NCBI GenBank assembly: GCA_023053685.1 | Contig: JALIGW010000001.1 | Location: forward strand, 52,325,359 to 52,389,358 | Length of the DNA: 64,000 nt | DNA from: Diadophis punctatus similis | Taxonomy: Eukaryota > Chordata > Lepidosauria > Squamata > Dipsadidae | Reading direction: 5' to 3' | In this document: piece after piece, positions 31,780 through 41,305 of the stretch | Position numbering within the stretch: position 1 is the first letter of the stretch | Layout of the letters: every line of letters starts with the position of its first letter | Translations under genes and position numbers: made by a program | Notes under the pieces: model-generated | The model's input: only the letters and a program-made list of their open reading frames with translations | What the model was told of the DNA's origin: nothing | The model's database searches: none

Positions 31780-33240
31780 AGTTTCTAGGCGTGGATCATT
31801 TTTGTTGCCCTTCTCTGAACTTGTTCCTGTTTTGGTTGAATCATTTGTAAAAAGTGTTCTCAGAATCAGACACAATACTCAAGATAGGTTAATTATCAAG
31901 GATTACCACCAAGCAAGTATGCCATTTTTCTCAGCCAATTCCCAAAGTGATGACCTTGGTATATTCCAGGGGTTAGCAACCCACAGCTCTGGAGCTGCAT
32001 GTGGCTCTTTCATCCCTCTGACCGGCTCCCTGTTGCTGGTCGGCACCACAATTTTGAGAGGAGCTTCCGGTTGGGGGGGGAAGCAGGGCACGCCAGGAGG
32101 AGACTATGACAAGGGGCAGGTTTTCCGGTCAGCTCCACAATTGATAGGGCTTTCGGTTAGGACAGGTAGAGGAAAAAGGATGTCGCGCTAGGAGGAGACT
32201 CTATGGTGGGGAACCGGACTTCCGGTCGGCTCCAGAATTGAACTGGGGGGGGGCCTTCCGGTTAGGACCTTTGTGGCTCTTTGAGTGTTTAAGGTTGTCG
32301 ACCCCTGGTATATCCTCTCTTTCTGATTTTGAAGATTCTGTTCCTATGCCTCTCATCTTCACTAGCCATGTATAGCAGCTATATCCTCCAAATTTTGTAT
32401 TATCTGCAAAACATTCTCTCTATCTCTTAATTCAAATCATTACTGAAAATACTGAAGAGCAGACCCACAGCTGATCCTTTGGCAACCCATTTAACACCTG
32501 TCCAGTTTGTTGAGGAAATATTGATGAACACTATTATAGTACATTTTTGTACTATAGCTATGTACTGTGCTAGCTATGAATCCACTGAATTGTCATGCTA
32601 TCTGACCCATATTTAACTGATTTATTAATTAACAAGTTGTGAGATATTTTGCTTTGTTGAAATCAAGGTATAGTGTGTCTACAGAATTTCCAAAATCTAT
32701 TAAGAAAATTACCCAGTCAAAAAAAGACAAGATTATTCTGGAAAGAGTGGTTTTTGACAAATCCATACTGATTTCCGTAATTACTTTAGTGTTTTCAGAG
32801 GGCTTACAGTTTAATGTCTTTATGAACGGCTCTAAAAATCTTTCCACATATCGGTAGCACATAACCTGGTCACTCTCTTGCTAGATCTTCCTTTCACTCC
32901 CTTTTGAATATAAGGACAGCATTTGTTCTCTTCCAGTCTTTGTCAGAGTTCTGTGGTGCAAATCCTTTAAAGTCCTTAAAAGTAACAGGAATTATCTAAT
33001 CTTGTCGCTATCAATTTCAAACTTAAGTTTTGTCCTTTCACTGTGTTCTTCACAATTGCTCATTGAAACACATATTCCTATTTGGAGAAGACTGAACCAA
33101 ACATCATCTTTTAAAAATTAAATATTATTTATTAATCTTCAAGGCTGCCCACTGCCCTGTGACTCTGGGCAGCTTGCAGAGAATTAAAACATCTTGATAG
33201 CAGACACTCAAAATGTACTTCTTGTTGTTCTTTCTCTATT
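31780..33240 (-). mobile_element. Old CR1 LINE reverse transcriptase fragment
   Basis: On the minus strand this matches the CR1 ORF2 reverse-transcriptase region in many frames. At 32629-32862 a 77-codon frame keeps the motif A surroundings, DTLYLDFNKA. At 31780-31966 the sequence corresponds to the segment encoding TLERVQRRATKMIRG in the good copy at 56.2 kb. The element is heavily mutated and split by the MITE at 31967-32307, which is therefore younger. The upstream boundary near 33240 is approximate. Confidence 0.7.
31967..32307. mobile_element. hAT MITE, 341 bp, inside an old CR1
   Basis: Ends are caggggttagcaacc and ggttgtcgacccctg. Flanking 8-mers gtatattc (31959-31966) and gtatatcc (32308-32315) differ once. 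Both ends carry gtggctcttt repeats, as in the element at 38.08 kb, so the two are related. Internal repeats of cttccggt occur at least four times. Confidence 0.9.
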
Positions 33241-33353
33241 TATTTTAAACTAGATAAGCATTTGTAGCATTTCCAAGTTTACTTCTTTTGATTCTGGAGC
33301 AGAAATTGAATTTTGTTTAATATGTACTGCAACTTCTCACTTTCTACTGTTTC

Positions 33354-33576
33354 TGTTAGATCGTGGATTCAATACAGGAGACCGACTTTGACAACAGCTC
33401 TTTATTTGAGATAAGAAGCACAACCAGCAAAAAGCCTCTGACAGCTTGCCTTTTTATAGGGGCTGTCAGCAACATTTGTAACCAATTCAAAATGTAGCAA
33501 CCAATGGGGGTTCAGCATTTTCCCTCCATAATACTAGCCCTGGATGAAACCAGTTATTCCTAGCCAGAACATAACA
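33354..33576 (-). repeat. Gypsy 3' LTR (in element sense)
   Basis: 223 bp. Minus-strand TATA-like box (tataaa, 33453-33458) and polyadenylation signal aataaa (33401-33406). Differs from the other LTR by three transitions. Confidence 0.94.
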
Positions 33577-33592
33577 TCCCTCCCCCTCTAGA
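33577..33592 (-). promoter_or_regulatory. Gypsy polypurine tract
   Basis: On the minus strand the run agagggggaggga lies directly before the 3' LTR, as expected for the plus-strand primer. Confidence 0.8.
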
Positions 33593-33601
33593 TGGGCTCA
33601 T

Positions 33602-36600
33602 TCAGCAAACGTAATCGCGTAGGTAGGCGGGAGGTTTACGCTCCCGCTCGGACCTGCGCACTTCAGTCAAGGGGAAGCCAGCAGCCCGATCGGACTGGTC
33701 TGCTGCAATTCTGGGAGCTGTGCTTGGAAGCTCCTGGAATGTCTCGCTCTCAGTTCTCTCTGCTTGTGGACTTAATTCGACTGAGGGACGCTGCTGGACT
33801 GTGGCTTCACCAGGTAGGCCTTCTGAGACATCCGGGCACGATTCAGCTAAGGAAGGAATGTAGGGAGTTATCTCACTTGGGTTTATTAGGTCTTTTTTAA
33901 TTCTACTTCTTAACTGATCAATGTGTCTTTTCCATAGGCGGCCGTCTTGCAGCCGGACCGTGTAAGACACAGGCCCTATGACAGTTTCTATTACCCCTGG
34001 CAGCCATAGGGGCCCTTCAGCATAATTGCGGGCAAACACTGTGTCCGCTGTGGCGAATGACCTTGTTTTCTTTGTGCTTTCTTGTTTTGCGCCGGTTGCG
34101 TAGTTTGGATGTAAGCGGTCCAGGAGTGACTGGAGCCGGCGGCCCATTAGGAGCTCTGCTGGGCTGCGGCCAGTTGTGGCGCTGGGAGTTATGTGCTGGG
34201 TTAGGAGGAACCTGTCTATCCTATCCTGCCAATCTCCAGGCCCCAGTCTGGCTAATGCTTCCTTGGCAGATCTCACAAATCGTTCCGCTAGGCCGTTTGT
34301 GGCCGGGTGGAATGGAGCAGATAAAGCGTGGCGGATTCCTTGGCTAGCCAGATACCCCTCAAAAGGTGTGGCTGTGAATTGCGGGCCGTTGTCTGTTACT
34401 AACATGTCCGGAATGCCATGGGTTGTGAATAAATGCCTTAGAACCTTAATGACAGACTCAGCAGTGGTCGACTTCATAGGGAAGATCTCAAGCCACTTGG
34501 AATATGCGTCCACGATAATTAGGAACATTTGGCCATGGCATGGACCCGCAAAATCGGCATGAAGCCGTGACCATGGGGATTTTGGTAGATCCCAATCGTG
34601 CACCGGGGCTTTGGGAGGCGCCGGCCATGACTCCTGACAGGGTAGGCATCGGGCGACCCACTCCTGGACCTCCGCGTCCATCTTGGGCCACCACACGTAC
34701 CCTCTAGCTAAAGCCTTCATTCGCACAATTCCCGGATGGCCTTCATGTAATGTTTGAAGTATTCCAGCACGCAGGCTGGTAGATATCACCACCCTGTCTC
34801 CCCATAAAAGGCATCCCCCTTGCTCTGACAGTTCATGCTGTCTTAGCTCGTACGGCTTAAACTCAGGCCTGACAGGGTCTCTCGGCCACCCCCTCCACAC
34901 CCAGTTCAGGACAGTCCTGAGAGCGGGGTCTCTGGCTGTGTGCTTGGCCACCTCAGCCGAGGTGATCAGGCCTGAATCCTCTAGGTCAATTAAGAGCACA
35001 GGGGCCTCTGGGACGATATCCGACAGTACCTCGGGCAATGGGCAGCTGCTTAATGCATCTGCATTTCCCATTTCTCTCCCAGGCCGGTGTACCAGGCAAT
35101 AGGAATATGCAGATAGGAAAATGGCCCAGCGGGCAAAACAGGGGGACAAAGCAGCCGGGGTGGGGCGATCCCCGGCGAGTAACCCCAATAGAGGCTTGTG
35201 GTCTGTTACCAGCATGAAGTCTCGCCCGAACAAGTATTCATGGAATTTTTTAACCCCCGCTACCAGGGCCAAGGCTTCCTTGTCCAGCTGACTATAATTC
35301 CTTTCCGTGCTGGACAAGGTTCTTGAATAATAGGCTATTGGAGCCTCAAGCCCATTGGGGAGCCAATGGCTTAGGACAGCCCCGACCCCTACTGGGGACG
35401 CATCACAAGCTAGGACCACCGGCAAGGTGATGTTGTACTGAATCAGAAAACTTTCACTGGTCAGCAATTTTTTTACAGCTCTGAAAGCAGCATTTTCTTT
35501 ATGGCCCCACACCCACGGAGCATTCTTAGCCAGCAACCTATGGAGGGGCTCCGCAACAGTTGCTTTATCTCTTAAAAATAGGCTATAAAAATTAAGAAGG
35601 CCTAGGAAAGCCTGCAGCTCCGCCTGATTTTTAGAGGCTGGGGCTTCCTGAATGGCCTTCAGTTTACTCTCTGTGGGGTGGATGCCTCCACCATCAATTC
35701 TGTACCCCAGGAACTCAACCTCTGGGACCCCCAATACACATTTGTTGCGTTTGGCTTTCAAACCCGCAGCGCGTAACTTCTGGAGGACCATTGTGACTCG
35801 ACAGCGTAGCTGGTCACTATCGTTCGCCGAAATAAGAACATCGTCGAAGTAGGGCACGACCCTGGGGATGTTCTGCAACAGACGTTCCATCACACTCTGG
35901 AACAACCCCGGGGCCACACTAACCCCAAATTGCAATCTATGATATTTAAATGCCCCCCTGTGAGTCACAATGGTCTGAGCCTCTGCAGTGGCACCATCTA
36001 CTGGTAGCTGCTGGTAGGCCTGTGCCAGATCTAACTTGGCGAACAGGTGTCCAGACCCCAACGAGTGCAGCAATTGATGTACGATTGGCACGGGGTAGGC
36101 ACTCTGTTGCAACGCTCTGTTTACTGTGCACTTGTAGTCAGCGCATATTCTGACGCTTCCGTCCCCTTTAAGGGGCGTGACAATGGGCGTCTCCCACCGT
36201 GCATGGTCCACTGGTTCTAGAACACCCTGCTTGATCAGTTTATCTAATTCAATATCTATTTTGGCTCGCAATGGTAAGGGAACCCTGCGGGGCTTTAAAC
36301 GAATGGGGGCAACCTTAGGATCAAGATTAAACGAAATTGGGGTCCCCACATACTTGCCCAACCTGTCACTGAAAACGTCCTGAAATTCCTCAAACAGATC
36401 GTCCAAATTTGAAGTTTTGACATTGTTGACGCCGGAGACCTCTAAACCGAGGGATTCGAACCAGCTCAGTCCTAAGAGGCTCGGGAGGTCACCGTTCACG
36501 ATGATGAGCTGGAGTGGTCCTGCAAAGTTGTTGAACTGGACTTGCACGTTGGCCTGACCAAGGACTGGAATCCGGTTCCCCTGGTAGTCTGACAGGCGAA

Positions 36601-37477
36601 ATCCGGTGTCCTGGATTCGGTTAGAGTAGAAGCTTGGCACAGCTCTTTTGAGAGTCTTCCAGGCAATGATAGACACCGCTGAGCCCGTGTCTATCTCCAT
36701 CTGCATCGGTGCTCCCACGATGAGGATGGTCACCATCAGCTTCTTTCCGCCCAGAGAGCTGTCTCTATCAATTCGTGTGTTGTTGGTAGCCGGTTGCATT
36801 CTTGGGTATCTTTGGCGCGGCTTTGGATTTTCGCGCCAAGATCTCGGTGACAGCTCAGCTCGCGGAGTATTGCGCACCGGCACATCTCTGTTCGGCAGTG
36901 TTGCACGGCAAACTCGTGCTAGATGGCCCCTCCTCTCGCACCTCTGGCATGTAACGTCTCTGAATCTACATGAAAATCTCGGGTGTCGCCCCCCACAGCT
37001 GGAACACCCATGGGGGAAATCTCCGGGCAGTGGTGGCGGAGGCGGGCATCGCAGCTCAGTACGGCAAACATCGTCATCACTGCTCACATCGTCATCCAGC
37101 GTTCCCTTATGGACGGTCGGTACAATGGGCGGCATAGGCTTCGCTTCCTTCTTAGATGAGGCAAAACGGTGGAGAGATTCAGCCGCTTTGGTGGATGACT
37201 CAGCTGCCCTGGCTTCGTCCAGCGCGGCAGCCAAAGTGAGGTTAGGACGAGCTAGGAGGCGGCGCTGCAGGCGGATATCCGGAACACCGCAGATCAATTG
37301 GTCTAGCATTATGTCGTCCAAGTCGCGAAATTCACAGTGTCCAGATGCCTTATGGAGAGCAGCAATATATTGATTAATAGTCTCTCCGTCCATTTGCATG
37401 TGCTGCCGAAATTCGTAACGCCGCACAACCTTAGAAGGGGTTGGCGCATAGTGCGTCTTCAGTGTCTCCTTCAGCAC
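33602..37477 (-). CDS. Gypsy gag-pol polyprotein, 1291 codons open
   Basis: Encodes most of the element's proteins in one frame. The open frame begins at a GTG just after a stop and is not the natural start. Gag zinc knuckles: C158-x2-C161-x3-H165-x4-C170 and C177-x2-C180-x4-H185-x4-C190. Protease DTG is at 263-265. Reverse transcriptase: LDLAQAY at 482-488, LQFGV at 515-519 (usually LPFGV) and YFDD at 543-546. RNase H has its first Asp near 692. Integrase: zinc residues H911, H914 (approximate), C944 and C947, with catalytic D975, D1029 and E1065, the last two 35 residues apart. A chromodomain is not evident. It ends near the polypurine tract; no envelope frame follows. Confidence 0.93.
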   Translation of the reverse strand: MLKETLKTHYAPTPSKVVRRYEFRQHMQMDGETINQYIAALHKASGHCEFRDLDDIMLDQLICGVPDIRLQRRLLARPNLTLAAALDEARAAESSTKAAESLHRFASSKKEAKPMPPIVPTVHKGTLDDDVSSDDDVCRTELRCPPPPPLPGDFPHGCSSCGGRHPRFSCRFRDVTCQRCERRGHLARVCRATLPNRDVPVRNTPRAELSPRSWRENPKPRQRYPRMQPATNNTRIDRDSSLGGKKLMVTILIVGAPMQMEIDTGSAVSIIAWKTLKRAVPSFYSNRIQDTGFRLSDYQGNRIPVLGQANVQVQFNNFAGPLQLIIVNGDLPSLLGLSWFESLGLEVSGVNNVKTSNLDDLFEEFQDVFSDRLGKYVGTPISFNLDPKVAPIRLKPRRVPLPLRAKIDIELDKLIKQGVLEPVDHARWETPIVTPLKGDGSVRICADYKCTVNRALQQSAYPVPIVHQLLHSLGSGHLFAKLDLAQAYQQLPVDGATAEAQTIVTHRGAFKYHRLQFGVSVAPGLFQSVMERLLQNIPRVVPYFDDVLISANDSDQLRCRVTMVLQKLRAAGLKAKRNKCVLGVPEVEFLGYRIDGGGIHPTESKLKAIQEAPASKNQAELQAFLGLLNFYSLFLRDKATVAEPLHRLLAKNAPWVWGHKENAAFRAVKKLLTSESFLIQYNITLPVVLACDASPVGVGAVLSHWLPNGLEAPIAYYSRTLSSTERNYSQLDKEALALVAGVKKFHEYLFGRDFMLVTDHKPLLGLLAGDRPTPAALSPCFARWAIFLSAYSYCLVHRPGREMGNADALSSCPLPEVLSDIVPEAPVLLIDLEDSGLITSAEVAKHTARDPALRTVLNWVWRGWPRDPVRPEFKPYELRQHELSEQGGCLLWGDRVVISTSLRAGILQTLHEGHPGIVRMKALARGYVWWPKMDAEVQEWVARCLPCQESWPAPPKAPVHDWDLPKSPWSRLHADFAGPCHGQMFLIIVDAYSKWLEIFPMKSTTAESVIKVLRHLFTTHGIPDMLVTDNGPQFTATPFEGYLASQGIRHALSAPFHPATNGLAERFVRSAKEALARLGPGDWQDRIDRFLLTQHITPSATTGRSPAELLMGRRLQSLLDRLHPNYATGAKQESTKKTRSFATADTVFARNYAEGPLWLPGVIETVIGPVSYTVRLQDGRLWKRHIDQLRSRIKKDLINPSEITPYIPSLAESCPDVSEGLPGEATVQQRPSVELSPQAERTESETFQELPSTAPRIAADQSDRAAGFPLTEVRRSERERKPPAYLRDYVC

Positions 37478-37692
37478 GTCTCATTGCACCGTGTGCACAG
37501 GCGTCGGGGCAGAGAGAGACTCTGCAGTGTCAAAAACCTCTGGGACACAGTGACTCAAAATAATGCCCTTTTTCTATTGTCCGCCAGGCCCAGCAGGTCA
37601 TTAGCCTCGAGGAAACACTCGAAACGCCGCATATACGAGTCTCACTTCTCCCGGGCAGGATCGAATGGTGGAGGTGGATGAAAGGCAGACAT
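37478..37692 (-). pseudogene. Gypsy gag N-terminus, broken
   Basis: A plausible native start codon is at 37690-37692 (minus). The frame is stopped by TGA at 37642-37644, shifts near 37565, and meets a second TGA at 37481-37483 just before the long open frame. Both TGA codons sit where a Trp codon followed by GAC would make sense, so each may be one G-to-A change. This makes the copy unable to produce full Gag unless the stops are bypassed. Confidence 0.75.
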
Positions 37693-37769
37693 GATGCCAG
37701 AAACAAGGCAGGCGAGGTGCGAGCTGCCTGGCTGGTTGTGAAGCCCGTGGGGCTTGTCGTTGTTCTCCT

Positions 37770-37792
37770 GGTCCCAAATTCTTCGTCGCCAC
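37770..37792 (-). promoter_or_regulatory. Gypsy primer-binding region
   Basis: On the minus strand, directly after the 5' LTR, the sequence is gtggcgacgaagaatttggg. Position and the tggcga start suit a tRNA primer-binding site; I cannot name the tRNA. Confidence 0.5.
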
Positions 37793-38015
37793 TGTTAGAT
37801 CGTAGATTCAATACAGGAGACCGACTTTGACAACAGCTCTTTATTTGAGATAAGAAGCACAACCAGCAAAAAGCCTCTGACAGCTTGCCTTTTTATAGGG
37901 GCTGTCAGCAACACTTGTAACCAATTCAAAATGTAGCAACCAATGGGGGTTCAGCATTTTCCCTCCATAATACTGGCCCTGGATGAAACCAGTTATTCCT
38001 AGCCAGAACATAACA
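37793..38015 (-). repeat. Gypsy 5' LTR (in element sense)
   Basis: 223 bp. TATA-like box at 37892-37897 and aataaa at 37840-37845, both on the minus strand. It would act as the element's promoter. Confidence 0.94.
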
Positions 38016-38079
38016 TCTTCTGTTCCTTGTGAACACATGGTTGTGTTGCTCTATTCAACATGCTTCAGTTCTTCTAGTC

Positions 38080-38408
38080 CGGGTGTCGGCAACCTGTGGC
38101 TCCAGAGCCGCATGTGGCTCTTTCATCCCTCTGCTGTGGTTCCCTGTCGCCCTGTCACGGCAGAGGGATGAAAGAGCTGTCACCCTGTCACGGCGGTGGT
38201 GATGGCTGGAGCCTTAGTGCAGGAGTGAAGCACCCCTGCACTTGCCTTTGCGCGCCTTCATTGTTTACATTTGCCATTGATGAGAGTGATACACAGAGAG
38301 AGGCGGAGATAGAGAGGGAGAGGGGGAGAGAGAGAGACATAGAGAGAGAGAGAGAGATACAGAGAGAGAGAGAGAGAGAGAGAGATACTGAGAGAGGGGA
38401 GATGGAAA

Positions 38409-38454
<46 letters not shown>

Positions 38455-38906
38455 TACAGAGAGAAGGGGGAAATAAGAGGGAGGGGAGAGAGAGACATAG
38501 AGAGATACAGAGAGAGAGAGATACAGAGAAGGGGGAGAGAGAAGGGGAGCAATAGAGAGAAACGCACACAGAGACAGAGACAGAGAGAGATACACACAGA
38601 GAGGGGGAGATAAGAGGGAGATAGGGGAAAGAGAGAGACATAAAGAGTCCCAGAGAGAGAGAGAGATACAGAGTGGGTGGAGAGAGAGATGTCAAAAGGG
38701 TTTTGTGGTTCCCGGTGTTTTTTAACAACCGTTCTCTGACGTAATGACCAGCTGGGTAGGCATGGCTAGGGGGGGTCATGTGACTGGGTGGGAGTGAGTG
38801 ACATCGAGTTGGCCATGCCCACCCAGGTTTGTGGCTACTGGTGTTTTCTTTTCTGTGTGAAATGGGTCCAAATGGCTCTTTGAATGTTTAAGGTTGCAGA
38901 CCCCTG
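38080..38906. mobile_element. hAT element, 827 bp, with purine satellite, TSD ttctagtc
   Basis: An exact 8-bp duplication, ttctagtc, flanks it (38072-38079 and 38907-38914). Ends are cgggtgtcggcaacc and ggttgcagacccctg. Near the left end gctctttcatccctctg is mirrored at about 38160-38178. The centre (38286-38690) is expanded GA/CA repeat. Related by its ends to 31967-32307. Confidence 0.9.
38286..38690. repeat. Compound (GA)n/(CA)n/GATACA-type simple repeat
   Basis: GA runs interrupted by gatacagag units and a CA block (about 38413-38452). Frames read through it on either strand are artefacts. Confidence 0.95.
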
Positions 38907-38939
38907 TTCTAGTCGATTCATGCAAATCATCCTGCAGAC

Positions 38940-39094
38940 CAGTGGTGGGTTGCTCCCGGTTTGGCCTGGTTCTGCCAACCGGTAGCGCCGGCAGTGGGAG
39001 GCTCCGCCCACCCACCCGGGATGCTTCTGTACATGCGCAGAAGCGTCGCATATGCGTGCAAACCAGTAGCAATGGGTTTTAGAACCCCCTACTG
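38940..39094. mobile_element. hAT MITE, 155 bp, TSD ctgcagac
   Basis: Ends are cagtggtgggttgct and aaccccctactg. An exact 8-bp duplication, ctgcagac, lies at 38932-38939 and 39095-39102. Contains acatgcgcagaag. Shortest member of the family. Confidence 0.93.
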
Positions 39095-39102
39095 CTGCAG
39101 AC

Positions 39103-40196
39103 CTCTGTTATACCAGTTGGTTCATGTTTGCCTTTCTGTACAAGCTCACTTGTCATTGATTTTCTATATTCTGAGCATTAGTGCATAGAGAACAAAGGCC
39201 ATGAACTTTATGAGTCAACTTCTGTGAAAGTCTGCATGTAGCCTCATCACAAGGAGAACAACAAAAAACAATTTGCTACATTCATTCTATTCTAATAGGG
39301 CCACAAAAGAAATATATACTATGAGCATGAAATGATATGAGAAAATTGAGGGTTTGACTTTAGGGCAAACTGCAGCATTGAGGATAATATATCACCATCA
39401 TCCTCATTTAAGTCTGTAATTTTGGGCAGAATATTCTATTTCTGTTATTATGCTTCCATTTATTATTAAATTATAAACTTTTATCAATAATAATAATTCC
39501 AAATTTATTGCATAAACTGGTCAAAAATAATTAAACAATATATGTGGGGGGGGGGGCTCATAAAGTTTAAATGAACAGGGAGAATTCAGGACACTGCAAT
39601 GACTTTGGAAACACAGATCAAAAACAAAGAGACTGGAAGTATAATTAACTCCATTACTGCTCAGTCAAATGAAAACATCCCTGACACCGTTTCTTATTTA
39701 TGACAGCAGCAAATAGCTCTATTCTGATGCTGGTTATTGCTGTAGGACAGCCGTGGTTCTATGAGAGATGAAATGGAAATAAGCCTGCTAATATTTATGT
39801 CACAAAGATCAGGTTATAGATACAAGCTTTATGCAAAAGTTGCAGTAAATATTCCCAGTAACTTTTTAATATCTTCATTCCACAACCCCTTTTCAATAGT
39901 AAGCATAATAGATTTAGATTCAATTTTCAAAATAATATTGTGAAATTATACCAGGCTTTTCTCTAGTTGAATGCTATTTCCATTAGATGAATATTTGGCC
40001 AACCTCTACAGTCTCTTCCTTCCTCCCATTCAATTAAAATGGCCTGCTTATATTTATGGATAGACATATAATTTGAGAAGGCAGAAGGCTTCTATCTAAA
40101 GGAATAAGGGTTGAATTTGAATGAGCATACAGGATATATTTGTTACAAGAAGAACCCTTTTGAACAATGATTTTAAAATAGGATCCACTTATTACA

Positions 40197-40200
<4 letters not shown>
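39103..40200. other. Unannotated AT-rich DNA of about 1.1 kb
   Basis: No gene or recognised repeat, apart from a G homopolymer near 39546. Confidence 0.5.
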
Positions 40201-40278
<78 letters not shown>

Positions 40279-40308
40279 CCTCCCTCCCTCCCTCCCTCCC
40301 TCCCTCCT
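40200..40308. repeat. (CT)n-(CCCT)n microsatellite
   Basis: About 37 CT units followed by about eight CCCT units. Confidence 0.96.
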
Positions 40309-40427
40309 AATGTCATCAATTTGCACATGGACTAATCTATATTTCATTTTAAAGCAAAAAAGATACTACTAGTGAGAGGTGTTTGTTAAGGAACTACAGC
40401 TGAGAAAGTCAAAAAATGCCATCATTC

Positions 40428-40712
40428 ATTGAAGTATTTTCCAAAGCACCTGAAGGCCAGACAAGGAATAATGGATGGAAACTTATCAAGGAGAGATTCA
40501 ACCTAGAAATAAGGAGGAACTTTCTAACAGTGAGAACAATCAACCAATGGAACAGCTTGCCTTCGGAAGTTGTGGGAGCTTCATCACTTGAGACTTTCAA
40601 GAAGAGATTGGACTGCCATTTGACAGAAATGGTGTAGGGTCTCTTGCCTGAGCGGGGGGGTTGAACTAGATGACCTACAAGGTCCTTTCCAACTTTGTTA
40701 ATCTGTTAAAAG
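40428..40712 (+). mobile_element. CR1 LINE 3' end, 5'-truncated
   Basis: Encodes the same terminal block as the 1.4-kb copy (NQWNSLPSEVV at about 40547) and ends in the CR1 3' signature (ttgaactagatgacctacaa). Most of the short open frame 40416-40637 is genuine CR1 coding sequence. Confidence 0.88.
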
Positions 40713-41153
40713 TCTACTTTAGATGAGTAGAATTTCTTTAATTATATCATTAAGCCATGTAGAGTGTTGGTCAAGAGTGTGAATTTATTTTTTGGATTCA
40801 AGTACATGTGCCATAGACTCATTACTTGATCTTAGATAAACTAATAGCTCTTAACTTCAGCTCTTCATCAATTGTATACAGATGATAAGACTTTCCAACC
40901 TGAATTAAATGTTTTTATTTTGAAAAAAAGGGGTCTTTTAGTTGACACTTCTACATTGTGAAATGAAGTCTGTGCTCATTTTTTGTGCTAAATAATGATT
41001 TGTTAAACAAGCCCTAGAGGTTTGTTCATATATGATTTAAGTCATTTATTATGGTTTATAACTATGTTTTTTAAAGTGAAAGAGAGAATAGGGACCGATG
41101 GACCCCACATGGTAGAACTTCATTCCAAGGTAGTGATTCATCTTGGTGTAGTA
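40713..41153. other. Unannotated AT-rich DNA
   Basis: No gene or recognised repeat. Confidence 0.5.
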
Positions 41154-41297
41154 CAGGCCTGTCAAACTGGCAGCCAGCGGGCCAGATAAGTCACATGCAG
41201 GCCACGCCCACCCTGGCTCCGCAAAGGCAAAACACATCACGATATGTCACGATGTATCACGATATGTCACGTGATACGATCGAGTTTGACATTCCTG
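41154..41297. mobile_element. hAT MITE, 144 bp
   Basis: Ends are caggcctgtcaaact and gagtttgacattcctg. Flanking 8-mers gtgtagta (41146-41153) and gtttagta (41298-41305) differ once. The interior has a short tandem array of cacgatatgt units (about 41237-41275). Confidence 0.88.
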
Positions 41298-41305
41298 GTT
41301 TAGTA

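Larger units (their letters stand above)
33354..38015 (-). mobile_element. Ty3/gypsy LTR retrotransposon, 4662 bp
   Basis: Two 223-bp LTRs (TG...CA) flank an internal region read on the minus strand: gag with zinc knuckles, protease, reverse transcriptase, RNase H, then integrase. Integrase last is the gypsy order, and there is no envelope gene. The LTRs differ at three positions, all transitions (near 33365, 33473 and 33534 of the left copy), about 1.3%. I find no convincing target duplication (gtttc against tcttc). The main gag-pol frame is open for 1291 codons, but the N-terminal part of gag is broken. Confidence 0.95.

Noticed and set aside
36648..37373. 241-codon plus-strand open frame
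   Set aside because: It lies antisense to the gypsy gag and protease region and has no motif of its own.
33602..38015. Endogenous retrovirus with envelope
   Set aside because: No envelope frame, signal peptide or membrane span lies between integrase and the 3' LTR; the domain order and motifs fit Ty3/gypsy without envelope.
33349..38020. Target duplication of the gypsy element
   Set aside because: The flanking 5-mers gtttc and tcttc match at only three positions, so no duplication is claimed.
41220..41280. CRISPR-like short repeat (cacgatatgt units)
   Set aside because: The units are direct tandem copies without spacers, inside a hAT MITE of a eukaryotic genome.
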